NCBI GenBank assembly: GCA_016223135.1
Contig: JACRPQ010000006.1
Location: 124,001 to 188,000 of the forward strand
Reading direction: 5' to 3'
Length of the DNA: 64,000 nt
Source of the DNA: Chloroflexota bacterium
GTDB taxonomy: Bacteria; Chloroflexota; Anaerolineae; Anaerolineales; Villigracilaceae
Below are positions 55,957 to 64,000 of this stretch, one piece after another. Position numbers and translations under genes: made by a program. Positions within the stretch are counted from its first letter, which is position 1; each line of letters opens with the position of its first letter. Under the pieces are notes generated by a model, which saw nothing but the letters and a program-made list of their open reading frames with translations, had not been told where the DNA came from and searched no databases.

Positions 55957-56079
55957 ATCATCCATTCTTTACCGTACACAGAAACCCTAAAGGTCTGCTT
56001 TCCCTTCGTGAATTTGAGAATTTCCAAAAAGACCTTTAGGGTTTTTCACGAGAGAAAGGTACGGTAGAGAGATCATCCA
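55957..56079. mobile_element. MITE-like family 1, copy C, with 8-bp target duplication
   Basis: Element 55965-56071 (107 bp) between exact repeats ATCATCCA (55957-55964 and 56072-56079). Same orientation as copy A and nearly identical. The right duplication is followed at once by the ribosome site AAAGGAGGCAGGC of the next gene, so the insertion lies in that gene's promoter or leader. Confidence 0.9.
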
Positions 56080-56091
56080 AAGGAGGCAGGC

Positions 56092-56931
56092 ATGGCGCAA
56101 TATAAAGTCATCGCAGGGACATTTCACGTCAAGGGGTTTCAGCCCGACGGCGACTCAATCCGCTTTCAGGCAAATAAACCCGAGCATTGGGATTTTTTCA
56201 AATGGAGCAGCGAAGCGGAGAAAAGCGCAAAAAAGAAACAGCTGCGCATCGAGGCAATTGACGCGCTGGAGACTCACTACGAAGGCTGGCATCAGCCGCG
56301 TCCGTTTGCGCTGGCGGCGCTCGAATCGCTGCTGGAACTGCTCAACATCACCGAGGTGGTGTACAGCCTGAGCGTGACGCAGATCGTGGACGCCAACGAC
56401 GGCAAAGCGGGCTACATCGCTTCCGCCACCACCGACCGCTACGGGCGCCCCGTAAGTTACGTCTTCCCCAAATCGGCAAAACTCACCGACGGCGCGGTTC
56501 TCGATTCCGCCGACCTGCCGGTCGAAAAATCGGTCAACTTTTTGCTGGCGCGCGAGGGATTGGCTTACCCGACGTTTTACACCACCACCGACCGCACCTT
56601 TGCCGAGAAGATTCGCGCTGTGGTTGCCCGCGCCCGCAAGACCAAGCGCGGCATCTGGTCCATTGACCGCACCTCCGATTTTACGATGTGGGATGTCCGC
56701 ACCATTCAGGAGGACATTTTGCTTCTGCCCAAGTTGTTCCGCCGCCTGGTTGGGTTCTTCGACCAATACGCCGAATTCGACAAACTGCCGGCTTACATGG
56801 CAAAACAGCGTGATAATCTCGTCCTGTGGGACGGCACGAAGAAAAAATCGTTTGCCGATTTGATGGAGTTCAAGGGCAGGCGTATTCTGATGAAGACCCC
56901 TGTGGAGGATATTTTGTTCGCGCCGAAGTGA
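56092..56931 (+). CDS. Staphylococcal nuclease-like domain protein
   Basis: 279 aa. The N-terminal half has the SNase/OB-fold pattern: GTFHVKGFQPDGDSIRFQAN, KKKQLRIEAIDALETHY, TDRYGRPVSYVFPKS, NFLLAREGLAYPTFYTTTD, ARKTKRGIWSIDRTSDF. Conserved acidic and Arg positions (DGDS, R in LRIEAID, R in DRYGR) are present, so nuclease activity is possible. The region 25-75 is longer than in classic thermonucleases. The C-terminal 90 residues (LPKLFRRLVGFFDQYAEFDK) form an extra helical part of unknown role. No signal peptide, so probably cytoplasmic. AAAGGAGG gives a strong start. Confidence 0.82.
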   Translation: MAQYKVIAGTFHVKGFQPDGDSIRFQANKPEHWDFFKWSSEAEKSAKKKQLRIEAIDALETHYEGWHQPRPFALAALESLLELLNITEVVYSLSVTQIVDANDGKAGYIASATTDRYGRPVSYVFPKSAKLTDGAVLDSADLPVEKSVNFLLAREGLAYPTFYTTTDRTFAEKIRAVVARARKTKRGIWSIDRTSDFTMWDVRTIQEDILLLPKLFRRLVGFFDQYAEFDKLPAYMAKQRDNLVLWDGTKKKSFADLMEFKGRRILMKTPVEDILFAPK

Positions 56932-56947
56932 GAGAAGCAGGTACACG

Positions 56948-57000
56948 GGTATACAGGTACACAGGTATACAGGTATACAGGTATACAAGTATACAAGTAC
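56948..57000. repeat. 8-bp tandem repeat, GTATACAG type, about 6.5 copies
   Basis: Successive units GGTATACAG, GTACACAG, GTATACAG, GTATACAG, GTATACAA, GTATACAA, GTAC. Each unit contains the palindrome GTATAC. Located between the SNase stop and a terminator. Confidence 0.9.
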
Positions 57001-57005
57001 AAAAG

Positions 57006-57037
57006 AAAAGTCCCGCAGCAGCCGCTTCGGGACTTTT
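57006..57037. terminator. Bidirectional intrinsic terminator
   Basis: AAAAGTCCCG / CGGGACTTTT stem with loop CAGCAGCCGCTT, flanked by A and T tracts. It separates the convergent SNase and EF-G-like genes. Confidence 0.9.
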
Positions 57038-57068
57038 TGATTCAATGACCAAATCGCCAATTACCAGC

Positions 57069-59150
57069 CTATTCTTCCTTCTTGGCTTCCATTTCCTTCT
57101 TGTGCGCTTCGATGATTTGCTGGGCGATGTGGTTCGGGACGATGTCGTAGTGGTCGAACTCCATCGTGAAGTAGCCGCGCCCGCCGGTCAACGAACGGAT
57201 TTGGGTGGTGTAGCGGGTCATCTCTGCCAGTGGAACGTGGGCAATGATGACCGTCATACCATGTTCCGATTCTGTGCCTTGAACGCGCCCGCGGCGGCTG
57301 TTGAGATCGCTCATCACGTCGCCCATGTTCGCATCCGGCACCGTCACGCGGACGTTCATAATCGGCTCGAACAGCACCGGACCCGCATCCTGTACTGCCA
57401 ATTTGAACGCTTCGCGCCCGGCGATTTCGAACGCCACCGGCTTCGAGTCCACTTCGTGTTCCTTGCCGTCATAGACGATGACCTTGACGTTGCTCATCGG
57501 GTAGCCGGCAAACGCGCCGCGTTCCATCGTCGCTTTGATGCCTTTTTCGATGGACGGCAGGTAGGAACGGGAAAGGTTCATACCAACCAGTTCGTCGGTA
57601 AATTCGAATTCGGCATCCGGCAAAGGTTCGATGCGCAGATGCACTTCGCCAAATTGACCCGCGCCGCCGGTCTGCTTTTTGTGACGGTATTGGGCGGAGG
57701 CTTTGCGGGTGATACCTTCGCGGTAGGGAATCTTCGGTTCGTGAATGTTCAAGCCCACCTGGAACTTGGTCTGGGCGCGGGTGATGGCAACGTCAATGTG
57801 CTGGTCGCCCATGCCTTGTAAGACCGTCTCGTGTGTGATGGGGTCGTTGAACCATGAGAGGGTCATATCCTCTTCGCACAGGCGGGTGAGGGTCGGCGTG
57901 ATTTTTGCGGCGTCTGCCTGAGTCTTGGGCGAGACCGCCACGCGGTAGAGCGCCGCAGGATATTTGGGCGGCGCAATGGTCAACGGGTGACCTTTATCGC
58001 AGAAGGTGTCGCCCGTCACGGTAACGGTCAACTTGGAGACAACAGCAAGATCGCCGGCATGGACAATTTTCGTCGGGATGGCTTCCTTGCCGCGCTGGAA
58101 ATGCAGACCCGACATGCGTTCGTCTGCGCCTTTGTTTTGATTCCACACGTGCGCATCTGCCTGAATGCTGCCGGAGAAGAGACGGAAATAGGTCATCTTG
58201 CCGACGAACGGGTCGGCGGTGGTCTTCCACACATAAGCCGCCAGCGGAGCGGAGTCGGAAGGCTTCAGTTCCTCCTCCCCATCTTTGCCCTGGGCGGTGC
58301 GCTTGGGGGCGTTCAACGGCGAGGGCATGAGGTCAATGATGTCGTTGAGCAGGGCAATGATGCCAATCTCGCGCCCGCCCGCCGCGCAAAAGACCGGGAC
58401 AAAGGCTCCAGAGTAGACAATGTCTTTGAGTCCGCGCACCATTTCTTCGTCTGAGAGAGAACCGTTTTCGAGATACTTCTCCATCAGTTCGTCTTCCCCC
58501 TCCGCCGCGGCTTCCACAAGGTCAAAGTGGGCTTTATCCGCCGCTTCCTTCAAGTTGGCGGGGATTTCGGCAATCGTCTTACCGTCGCCCATGTACGCCT
58601 TCATGCCAATGACATCCACCACGCCTTTGAAATCCTGCTTTTCGCCGATGGGCAGATGCACCTTGATTGTGCGTTTGCCGCGCCCGCGCACGAACTCCTC
58701 CACTGCCGCATAGACCTTTGCGAAGTCGGCGTTTTCACGGTCCATCTTGTTGATGACGATGAAGCGCGGCAGGTTGAACTGGTCGGCGTATTTCCACGCC
58801 AGTTCAGTGCCGACTTCAATGCCTGCCACCGCGTCCACCAAAAGAACCGCGCCGTCAGCTACACTCAGGGCGGAAATCATCTCGCCCACGAAATCGGTGT
58901 AGCCCGGCGCGTCAATGACGTTGATCTTGTGATCGCGGTGTTCGACGGGAATTACGCTTGCATAGAGGGAGATCTTGCGGCGGTGTTCCTCGTCGTCATA
59001 ATCCGACACCGTGGTCCCATCCTCCACTCTGCCCAACCTGGTGGTAGCCCCCGTCGCATGAAGAAACGCCTCCGCCAGCATCGTCTTTCCCGCTCCCCCA
59101 TGCGAGACCAGTGCAACGTTGCGGAGAAACTCAGTGGTATACTCTTTCAT
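57069..59150 (-). CDS. Elongation factor G-like GTPase (EF-G homologue)
   Basis: 693 aa with all five EF-G domains. G1 is VSHGGAGKTMLAEAFL, G3 is VIDAPGYTDFVGEM, G4 is VINKMDRENADF; domain IV carries the RHKKQTGGAGQFGEVHLRI segment and domain V has SDLNSRRGRVQGTESEHGMT. The P-loop G-G-A-G-K-T and the charged C-terminal tail (EAHKKEMEAKKEE) fit the EF-G2/FusA-like paralogues, not the main EF-G, and it is not next to rpsL-rpsG-tuf. Roles proposed for such paralogues include ribosome recycling or slow translocation. Domain IV tip residues differ from canonical EF-G, so the function is not certain. Confidence 0.9.
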   Translation of the reverse strand: MKEYTTEFLRNVALVSHGGAGKTMLAEAFLHATGATTRLGRVEDGTTVSDYDDEEHRRKISLYASVIPVEHRDHKINVIDAPGYTDFVGEMISALSVADGAVLLVDAVAGIEVGTELAWKYADQFNLPRFIVINKMDRENADFAKVYAAVEEFVRGRGKRTIKVHLPIGEKQDFKGVVDVIGMKAYMGDGKTIAEIPANLKEAADKAHFDLVEAAAEGEDELMEKYLENGSLSDEEMVRGLKDIVYSGAFVPVFCAAGGREIGIIALLNDIIDLMPSPLNAPKRTAQGKDGEEELKPSDSAPLAAYVWKTTADPFVGKMTYFRLFSGSIQADAHVWNQNKGADERMSGLHFQRGKEAIPTKIVHAGDLAVVSKLTVTVTGDTFCDKGHPLTIAPPKYPAALYRVAVSPKTQADAAKITPTLTRLCEEDMTLSWFNDPITHETVLQGMGDQHIDVAITRAQTKFQVGLNIHEPKIPYREGITRKASAQYRHKKQTGGAGQFGEVHLRIEPLPDAEFEFTDELVGMNLSRSYLPSIEKGIKATMERGAFAGYPMSNVKVIVYDGKEHEVDSKPVAFEIAGREAFKLAVQDAGPVLFEPIMNVRVTVPDANMGDVMSDLNSRRGRVQGTESEHGMTVIIAHVPLAEMTRYTTQIRSLTGGRGYFTMEFDHYDIVPNHIAQQIIEAHKKEMEAKKEE

Positions 59151-59296
59151 GAGCAGCCCTTCCTGACGTAGGATGTAAGTAAAGCCGAGTGATTGTAAAA
59201 GAACTCATTTGAATTGTCAAAGTGACAACCTTCGCAAATTTTGTGTGACGCCGCGAGCGCGGCAGGCGCGGCAAGCGCAATAAACTTTACAGCCTC

Positions 59297-59860
59297 ATGT
59301 TTCAACGCCTGCTTTTCAACCTCTGGTATCTTCGCAAGCCGCCCTGGGACAGCGGCATTTCCCCTCCCGAACTCATCGAATTCATCCGAACTCATCCGCC
59401 CGGTCGAGCCATTGACCTCGGCTGCGGCACCGGCACCAACGTCATCACGCTGGCAAAGGCAGGCTGGCAAGTCTGCGGCGTGGATTTTGCTTCCCGCGCC
59501 ATCCGTCTGGCAAAAACAAAACTCAAACGCGAACGCCTCACGGCAGACTTGCGCGTGGGCGATGTGACCCGCCTGAACGGCATCAACGCTCCCTTCGACC
59601 TCGCTCTCGACATCGGATGTTTTCACAGCCTCAGCGCAGCAGGAAAACGGGATTATCTGACTCAACTGGAGCGTATTCTCGCCCCCGGCGGATTCTGGCT
59701 CCTGTATGCCTTCTTCAAAACAGACACGCTTCAACCCGGACCTGGGCTTACCGAGGCGGACCTCAACCTTATCTCCCCTGTGCTTCTCCTCCGCTCCCGC
59801 CAAGACGGCTTCGACCGCCGCGGGCGTCCCTCCGCATGGTTTCTATTTCAAAAGTCTTGA
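59297..59860 (+). CDS. Class I SAM-dependent methyltransferase
   Basis: 187 aa. Motif I is GRAIDLGCGTGTNVITLAKA (SAM loop), followed by VCGVDFASRAIRLAKTKL and LALDIGCFHSLSAAGKRDYL, then the post-motif ILAPGGFWLLYAFF. The arrangement resembles the TehB/thiopurine-type small-molecule methyltransferases that act on metals or halides and thiols. The N-terminus MFQRLLFNLWYLRKPPWDSG is also seen in that group. No ribosome site of note. Ends 37 bp before pgl on the same strand. Confidence 0.85.
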   Translation: MFQRLLFNLWYLRKPPWDSGISPPELIEFIRTHPPGRAIDLGCGTGTNVITLAKAGWQVCGVDFASRAIRLAKTKLKRERLTADLRVGDVTRLNGINAPFDLALDIGCFHSLSAAGKRDYLTQLERILAPGGFWLLYAFFKTDTLQPGPGLTEADLNLISPVLLLRSRQDGFDRRGRPSAWFLFQKS

Positions 59861-59897
59861 ATCTCTTCGTGTTCTTCGTGGTAAAAAATAACGGCGT

Positions 59898-60659
59898 ATG
59901 AATTTCCAAATCCGCATCTTCAAAGACATGGAAAAATTGAGCCGCGCCGCGGCGGAACTTTTCACCGAGACAGCCGACGAATCCATTAGCGCACGCGGGC
60001 GCTTTCTGGTGGCGCTCAGCGGTGGCAGCGCTCCAACCCGCCTCTTTCAACTGCTTGCGGCGAACTACGCCGACAAAGTGGATTGGCAGCACGTCCATGT
60101 GTTTTGGGGCGATGAACGCTGCGTTCCTCCGGAAGATGTCGGATCGAATTACCGGCAGGCATGGGATGCGTTCCTCAGCCGCGTTCCCATCCCCCAGGCG
60201 AACATCCATCGCATCAAAGGGGAACTGGAACCGGCGGAGGCAGCGAGGGACTATGCCCTCACTTTGAGCCGCTTCGCCTCCCCGCCGCTGGCGTTTCCGC
60301 GCTTCGACCTGGTCTATCTCGGCATGGGCGAGGACGGGCACACCGCCTCGCTCTTCCCCGGCTCGCCGCTGGATGTGAGCGAACCGGCGCTCCCCGTCAC
60401 TGCGCAGTATCAAGACCGCCCCGCCGATCGCGTCACCCTGACGCCGCTCGTCTTCAATCAGGCGCGGAATGTGGCGTTCATGGTGAGCGGCGAAAAGAAA
60501 GCAAAAACACTGGCGGAGGTGTTGAGCGACAGGTATGACCCCGAACGATTGCCCGCCCAACGCATCAACCCGAAGAACGGCAATTTGCTCTGGCTGGCGG
60601 ACGAGGAGGCGGCAGGCAGACTGCCAAGGGAATTGACAAGAGGTTTTTGTGAAGGATAA
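59898..60659 (+). CDS. pgl: 6-phosphogluconolactonase
   Basis: 253 aa. RFLVALSGGSAPTRLFQLLA is the phosphate-binding loop; VHVFWGDERCVPPEDVGSNY and LGMGEDGHTASLFPGSP are the catalytic signatures of the DevB-type family (His in GEDGHTAS). Hydrolyses 6-phosphoglucono-lactone to 6-phosphogluconate. First of three oxidative pentose phosphate genes on this strand (pgl, gnd, zwf). Confidence 0.95.
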   Translation: MNFQIRIFKDMEKLSRAAAELFTETADESISARGRFLVALSGGSAPTRLFQLLAANYADKVDWQHVHVFWGDERCVPPEDVGSNYRQAWDAFLSRVPIPQANIHRIKGELEPAEAARDYALTLSRFASPPLAFPRFDLVYLGMGEDGHTASLFPGSPLDVSEPALPVTAQYQDRPADRVTLTPLVFNQARNVAFMVSGEKKAKTLAEVLSDRYDPERLPAQRINPKNGNLLWLADEEAAGRLPRELTRGFCEG

Positions 60660-60721
60660 TCTTTCACCGCAAAGGACACAAATTGCGGCTTCGCGGTGAT
60701 AAAAAATCAAGGAGCAACTCA

Positions 60722-61630
60722 ATGGAACTTGCAATCATCGGTTTGGGAAAGATGGGTATGAACATGGCAACCCGCCTCGTGCGCGGCGGTCATCGCGTGG
60801 TCGGATTCGCGCGCACCGCTGCGACTGTGGACGAAGCGGTCAGCCACGGCATCGAGGGGGCGTATTCGCTTGAGGAGGCGGTGGGCAAACTCCATGCGCC
60901 GCGCATCGTGTGGGTGATGGTGCCGGCAGGCAAAGCCACCGACGACACGATTCATCAACTCTCGAATTTACTGGGCAAAGGCGACATCATCATTGACGGC
61001 GGCAACTCGAATTACAAGGATTCCGCCCGTCACGCCGCAGAGTTGGAGCCGAAGGGCATCGAGTTTTTGGATTGCGGCACCAGCGGCGGCATTTGGGGTC
61101 TCAGCGAAGGCTACAGCCTGATGATCGGAGGCAAGCCCGAGGTCGTGGAAAAGATGCGTCCCATTTTCGAGGCGCTGGCTCCCGCGCCCGATAAAGGCTG
61201 GGGCTGGATGGGTCCGCATGGCGCCGGTCATTTCGTCAAGATGGTGCATAACGGCATCGAGTATGGCATGATGCAGGCGTTTGCCGAGGGCTTCAGTATC
61301 ATGAAGGCAAAGAAGGAATTCAACCTCGACTTGGCGAAGATTTCGCACGTCTGGCAGCATGGCAGCGTGGTGCGCTCGTGGCTGTTGGACCTCGCCGCCA
61401 ACGCTCTGGACGAAGACGCTCAACTCACGGACATCAAGCCCTGGGTGGCGGATTCGGGCGAGGGACGCTGGACGGTGTTCGAATCGATTGACCTCGACGT
61501 GCCGGCGCCGGTCATCACGCTGGCTTTGCAGATGCGCTTCGTCAGCCGCGACGAGGAAAACTACGCGGCGCGGATGTTGGCAGCCTTGAGGAATCAATTT
61601 GGCGGGCATGCAATCAAGAAAGCAGAGTAA
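60722..61630 (+). CDS. gnd: 6-phosphogluconate dehydrogenase, short decarboxylating type
   Basis: 302 aa, the short form (about 300 aa) rather than the 470-aa E. coli type. NAD(P) loop MELAIIGLGKMGMNMATRLV; GDIIIDGGNSNYKDSARHA; FLDCGTSGGIWGLSEGYSLM; catalytic Lys/Asn in GAGHFVKMVHNGIEYGMMQA. Short forms are often NAD-preferring; the motif after the first strand (VVGFARTAATVDE, Arg after the second strand) leaves the cofactor open. AAGGAGC before ATG 60722 sets the start. The middle of the pgl-gnd-zwf set. Confidence 0.95.
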   Translation: MELAIIGLGKMGMNMATRLVRGGHRVVGFARTAATVDEAVSHGIEGAYSLEEAVGKLHAPRIVWVMVPAGKATDDTIHQLSNLLGKGDIIIDGGNSNYKDSARHAAELEPKGIEFLDCGTSGGIWGLSEGYSLMIGGKPEVVEKMRPIFEALAPAPDKGWGWMGPHGAGHFVKMVHNGIEYGMMQAFAEGFSIMKAKKEFNLDLAKISHVWQHGSVVRSWLLDLAANALDEDAQLTDIKPWVADSGEGRWTVFESIDLDVPAPVITLALQMRFVSRDEENYAARMLAALRNQFGGHAIKKAE

Positions 61631-61721
61631 CGTCATGCGAGCAAATGCAGTGAGCCAAGCAATCCCCTTGCGTTGTTCGAGATTGTGTCGCCACTCCTCC
61701 CAATGACGAGTTGTGATTATT

Positions 61722-63182
61722 ATGAGCAACGGTTTACCCACCACCATCGTTATTTTCGGCGCTTCCGGCGACCTGACACAGCGTAAACTCGTGCCGTCGC
61801 TGTTCAACCTGTACCGCAAGGGACGCCTGCCGAAGCAGTTCCGCATCGTCGGTTACGGCAATACCGCCTTTTCGGATGAGGAGTTTCGCGCGCATCTTGA
61901 AAAGGGGATGAAACAGTTTGCGCCCTTTGAATACAAGGATGACGACTGGCGGGCGTTTGCCGCCAATCTCGCCTACCTGCAGGGACGCTACACCGACCTC
62001 GCCGATTTCAAAAAACTCGCTGGTTTCCTCAAGGACTGGGAAATCAGTTCGGGCAACCGCATCTACTACATGGCAACGCCGCCCGGCGTCTTCCCCAATA
62101 TTATTGACCTGCTCGGTCTCACCGACCAGTTGACCGAGTACAACGGCTGGCGGCGGGTGGTCATCGAGAAACCGTTCGGCACAGACCTCGAATCTGCCCG
62201 CAGTTTGAATCAGCAAATCCACAAGACGCTGAACGAAAAGCAGATTTATCGCATTGACCACTATCTCGGCAAGGAAACGGTTCAAAACATCCTGGTGACG
62301 CGCTTTGCCAATACCATCTTCGAGCCGCTCTGGAACCGCAATTACATTGACCACGTGGAAATCACCGTCGCCGAAAAGGTCGGCGTGGAACACCGCGGAC
62401 GGTTCTATGACAGCGTTGGCGTCCTGCGCGATATGTTCCAAAATCATTTGCTGCAACTGCTGACGCTGGTCGCCATGGAGCCGCCCGCTTCCTTCGAGGC
62501 GAACGCCCTGCGCAACGAAAAGGTCAAGGTGTTGAGTTCCATCCGCCCGATGAAGGCGGAGGAGGTGGCGCAGAAAACGGTGCGGGCGCAGTACGCAGGC
62601 TATCGTCAGGAAAGCGGCGTGGATCCCGAATCCACCACGCCCACCTACGCGGCAATCAAGCTGCAGGTTGACAACTGGCGCTGGCAGGGCGTGCCGTTTT
62701 ATCTGCGCTCGGGTAAGAACCTCAAGGAAAAACTTTCGCAGGTGACGATTCAATTCAAGGAACCGCCGCATCTGCTCTTCCCCACCAAAGAGGGGCGCAT
62801 CACGCCGAACATGCTGGTGCTGTATCTTCAGCCCGACGAGGGCATTCACTGGCGGTTTGAGGCGAAGGTTCCCGATACGGTTTCGGATTTGCGCTCGGTG
62901 GATATGGAATTCCATTACGCGGACTCATTCGGCAAGACGGCGATTCCCGACGCCTACGAACGCCTCCTGCTGGACACGCTGACGGGGGACGCCTCCCTGT
63001 TCACCCGCGCCGACGAGGTGGAGACCGCCTGGGGGCTGATGGACCCGATTTTGGAGGCGTGGAAGTCAAACGGTCAGCCGCTGGCGGTGTATGAGCCGGG
63101 CACATGGGGTCCCATCGAAGCGGACGAACTGCTCGCCCGCGATGGGCGCAGGTGGAATACGTGGGATGGCAGAATCGAATAA
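61722..63182 (+). CDS. zwf: Glucose-6-phosphate 1-dehydrogenase
   Basis: 486 aa. NADP loop IVIFGASGDLTQRKLVPSLF; substrate-binding RIDHYLGKETVQNILVTRFA with the catalytic His region; VIEKPFGTDLESARSL; and C-terminal VPFYLRSGKNLKEKLSQVTI. Oxidises glucose 6-phosphate to 6-phosphoglucono-lactone. ATG 61722 is chosen; GTG 61713 is in frame. The ribosome site is poor because the 90 bp between gnd and zwf consist of a degraded copy of the TCATTGCGAG-type repeat. Confidence 0.96.
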   Translation: MSNGLPTTIVIFGASGDLTQRKLVPSLFNLYRKGRLPKQFRIVGYGNTAFSDEEFRAHLEKGMKQFAPFEYKDDDWRAFAANLAYLQGRYTDLADFKKLAGFLKDWEISSGNRIYYMATPPGVFPNIIDLLGLTDQLTEYNGWRRVVIEKPFGTDLESARSLNQQIHKTLNEKQIYRIDHYLGKETVQNILVTRFANTIFEPLWNRNYIDHVEITVAEKVGVEHRGRFYDSVGVLRDMFQNHLLQLLTLVAMEPPASFEANALRNEKVKVLSSIRPMKAEEVAQKTVRAQYAGYRQESGVDPESTTPTYAAIKLQVDNWRWQGVPFYLRSGKNLKEKLSQVTIQFKEPPHLLFPTKEGRITPNMLVLYLQPDEGIHWRFEAKVPDTVSDLRSVDMEFHYADSFGKTAIPDAYERLLLDTLTGDASLFTRADEVETAWGLMDPILEAWKSNGQPLAVYEPGTWGPIEADELLARDGRRWNTWDGRIE

Positions 63183-63216
63183 AACCACCGCCCGGTCAGA
63201 CCGGGCGGTGGTTTTA
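63182..63216. terminator. Bidirectional intrinsic terminator after zwf
   Basis: Perfect 16-bp stem AAAACCACCGCCCGGT / ACCGGGCGGTGGTTTT with loop CAG, starting at the zwf stop codon. Confidence 0.95.
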
Positions 63217-63487
63217 TAGTCTGGACTTACGCAAATTGCTTTCTTGTCTGCTAATCTGCACCAATCTTCGCGAATTTTGAACGCATTAGCGCAGATTAGC
63301 GAAGCGCCGCATGGGGATTCCCCCCCGTGCTATTCCTGCCAAGCCCGCTCAAGCGGACTAGTCCCGCCGAGGCGGGACTTTGTATGAATAGCACGGACGC
63401 CCGCCCTGAGCCGCCGAGCTGAGTTTATCGAAGCCCTGCCGAAGGGTTCACGTCTGTGCGGGCATGGCAGATACCGCAAAAGTCGCA
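63217..63487. repeat. Gap with a copy of the composite hairpin element core
   Basis: 63309-63477 closely matches the centre of 18939-19208 in the same orientation (CCCGCTCAAGCGGACTAG, CCCGCC-GA-GGCGGG, GCACGGACG ... GTCTGTGC, GGGCATGGCAGATACCGCA), but lacks the GTAGCGCG ends. Some stems have decayed. No gene in the interval. Confidence 0.8.
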
Positions 63488-64000
63488 TTACTGCATTTTG
63501 GAAATGATCACCCACGCGCTGAAATCTTCCGAAACGATTTCGGCGCTCCCGCCGGAAAACAACGAGGCAATTTGCAAGGGGGAAAGGAAATGACTCCGCA
63601 TGAGCAGCAGTTTTTCCGCCAGCGCAATCAGTTTGACGGCGAAGGTGTTGATGTCGGGTTCTTCGATGACGATGCGCCCGCCGGGCTTTAGCACGCGGAA
63701 CATTTCGCGCGCTGTGACAGGCTGGTCAATTACGTGGTGCAGGGCATCCACCATGATGACGCGCTCGAAGAAGTTGTCGGGGAAGGGAAGCGTTTCGGAG
63801 AGGGAGCAAACAGGCTTGAGCGCAGAGCGAGGCGTCTGTCGCAGCATGCCCATCGAAACGTCGGCGACGATGACCTCGTCCACGTCGTTCAAAAGAGCGG
63901 AAGCGACGCGTCCCGTGCCGCCGCCGATGTCGAGCAAACGTCCCTTGACGGGCAGGGCGGCAAGTTCTCGCATTTTCTCGCGCGCAGAATAAGTCACCCG
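63488..64000 (-). CDS. SAM-dependent methyltransferase, 5' end outside window
   Basis: 171 codons are visible, read from the window edge. Motif I is LLDIGGGTGRVASALL, followed by VIVADVSMGMLRQTP, the motif ALHHVIDQPVTAREMFRVLK and PGGRIVIEEPDINTF. This is the UbiE/small-molecule type (methyltransf_11). The first residues, R-V-T-Y-S-A-R-E-K-M, correspond to the region after the usual N-terminal helix, so the real start is probably upstream beyond 64000 and not the GTG at 63997. Confidence 0.85.
   Translation of the reverse strand, partial: RVTYSAREKMRELAALPVKGRLLDIGGGTGRVASALLNDVDEVIVADVSMGMLRQTPRSALKPVCSLSETLPFPDNFFERVIMVDALHHVIDQPVTAREMFRVLKPGGRIVIEEPDINTFAVKLIALAEKLLLMRSHFLSPLQIASLFSGGSAEIVSEDFSAWVIISKMQ

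Larger units (their letters stand above)
55700..56091. other. 392-bp gap made almost wholly of repeats
   Basis: Contains in order a family 2 element (55743-55858), a gacacggagacaccgag-type palindrome (55864-55942) and MITE family 1 copy C (55965-56071). Only about 80 bp are not repeat. The promoters of the divergent flanking genes must lie in or between them. Confidence 0.8.

Overview
The window looks like a chromosomal segment of a Chloroflexota bacterium, most likely class Anaerolineae. The evidence is indirect: moderately high GC, many membrane-anchored or lipoprotein genes with long Pro/Thr-rich linkers, NBR1-Ig-like, CARDB and LysM modules, a DUF4404 gene, and gene content typical of filamentous anaerobic fermenters. 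No rRNA, tRNA or CRISPR array was seen. Most genes are ordinary housekeeping genes, but the gaps between them are unusually full of small palindromic elements.

Layout. 1-6.2 kb: GxxExxY fragment, cysteine desulfurase, exported Ig-like lipoprotein, DUF4404, two STAS proteins, a CsbD-like protein and an AT-rich LysM membrane protein. 6.3-12.2 kb: two large SF1-type helicase or ATPase genes, a CARDB membrane protein and a REP-associated (Y1) transposase. 12.4-18.7 kb: rplU-rpmA-rpmE behind a near-perfect sigma70 promoter, tdk, hpt, a CCA-adding-type enzyme, a DEDD exonuclease, an alpha/beta hydrolase and a response regulator. 19.3-22.2 kb: pyruvate phosphate dikinase.

23.0-45.2 kb is the most unusual part. 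It is a 22-kb block, all on the minus strand, that joins a CaiB-type CoA transferase, FdrA, a nitrilase-superfamily amidohydrolase, DUF1116 (YlbE), two cyclase/formamidase-fold hydrolases (one a tandem fusion with one degenerate half), a three-subunit xanthine-dehydrogenase-type molybdenum hydroxylase with CoxG, a complete BMP-type ABC importer, a thiolase homologue lacking its nucleophilic cysteine, its DUF35 partner, and DUF2877 (YlbF). FdrA, DUF1116 and DUF2877 correspond to the E. coli oxamate carbamoyltransferase components. XdhC lies divergently next to the block. I infer import, hydroxylation, ring opening and carbamoyl-group recovery from an N-heterocycle or ureide. The substrate is unknown.

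46.7-50.0 kb: a NitT/Tau-type ABC transporter (double permease plus ATPase with AAA-associated C-terminus) behind a sigma70-like promoter and a leader with mutually exclusive terminator and antiterminator pairings. 50.2-55.7 kb: a sulfur-transfer block (CBS-domain cysteine/cystathionine synthase, MoeB-rhodanese, two MoaD/CysO-like carriers, a JAMM peptidase and CysM) that matches the CysO thiocarboxylate route to cysteine. 56.1-64.0 kb: an SNase-like protein, an EF-G homologue, two methyltransferases (one cut by the window end), and pgl-gnd-zwf of the oxidative pentose phosphate pathway.

Across the window I find at least three MITE-like families with target-site duplications, including one element nested inside another. 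There are also short hairpin families whose stems vary with compensating changes around fixed loops, and palindromes inserted in frame into a helicase gene.
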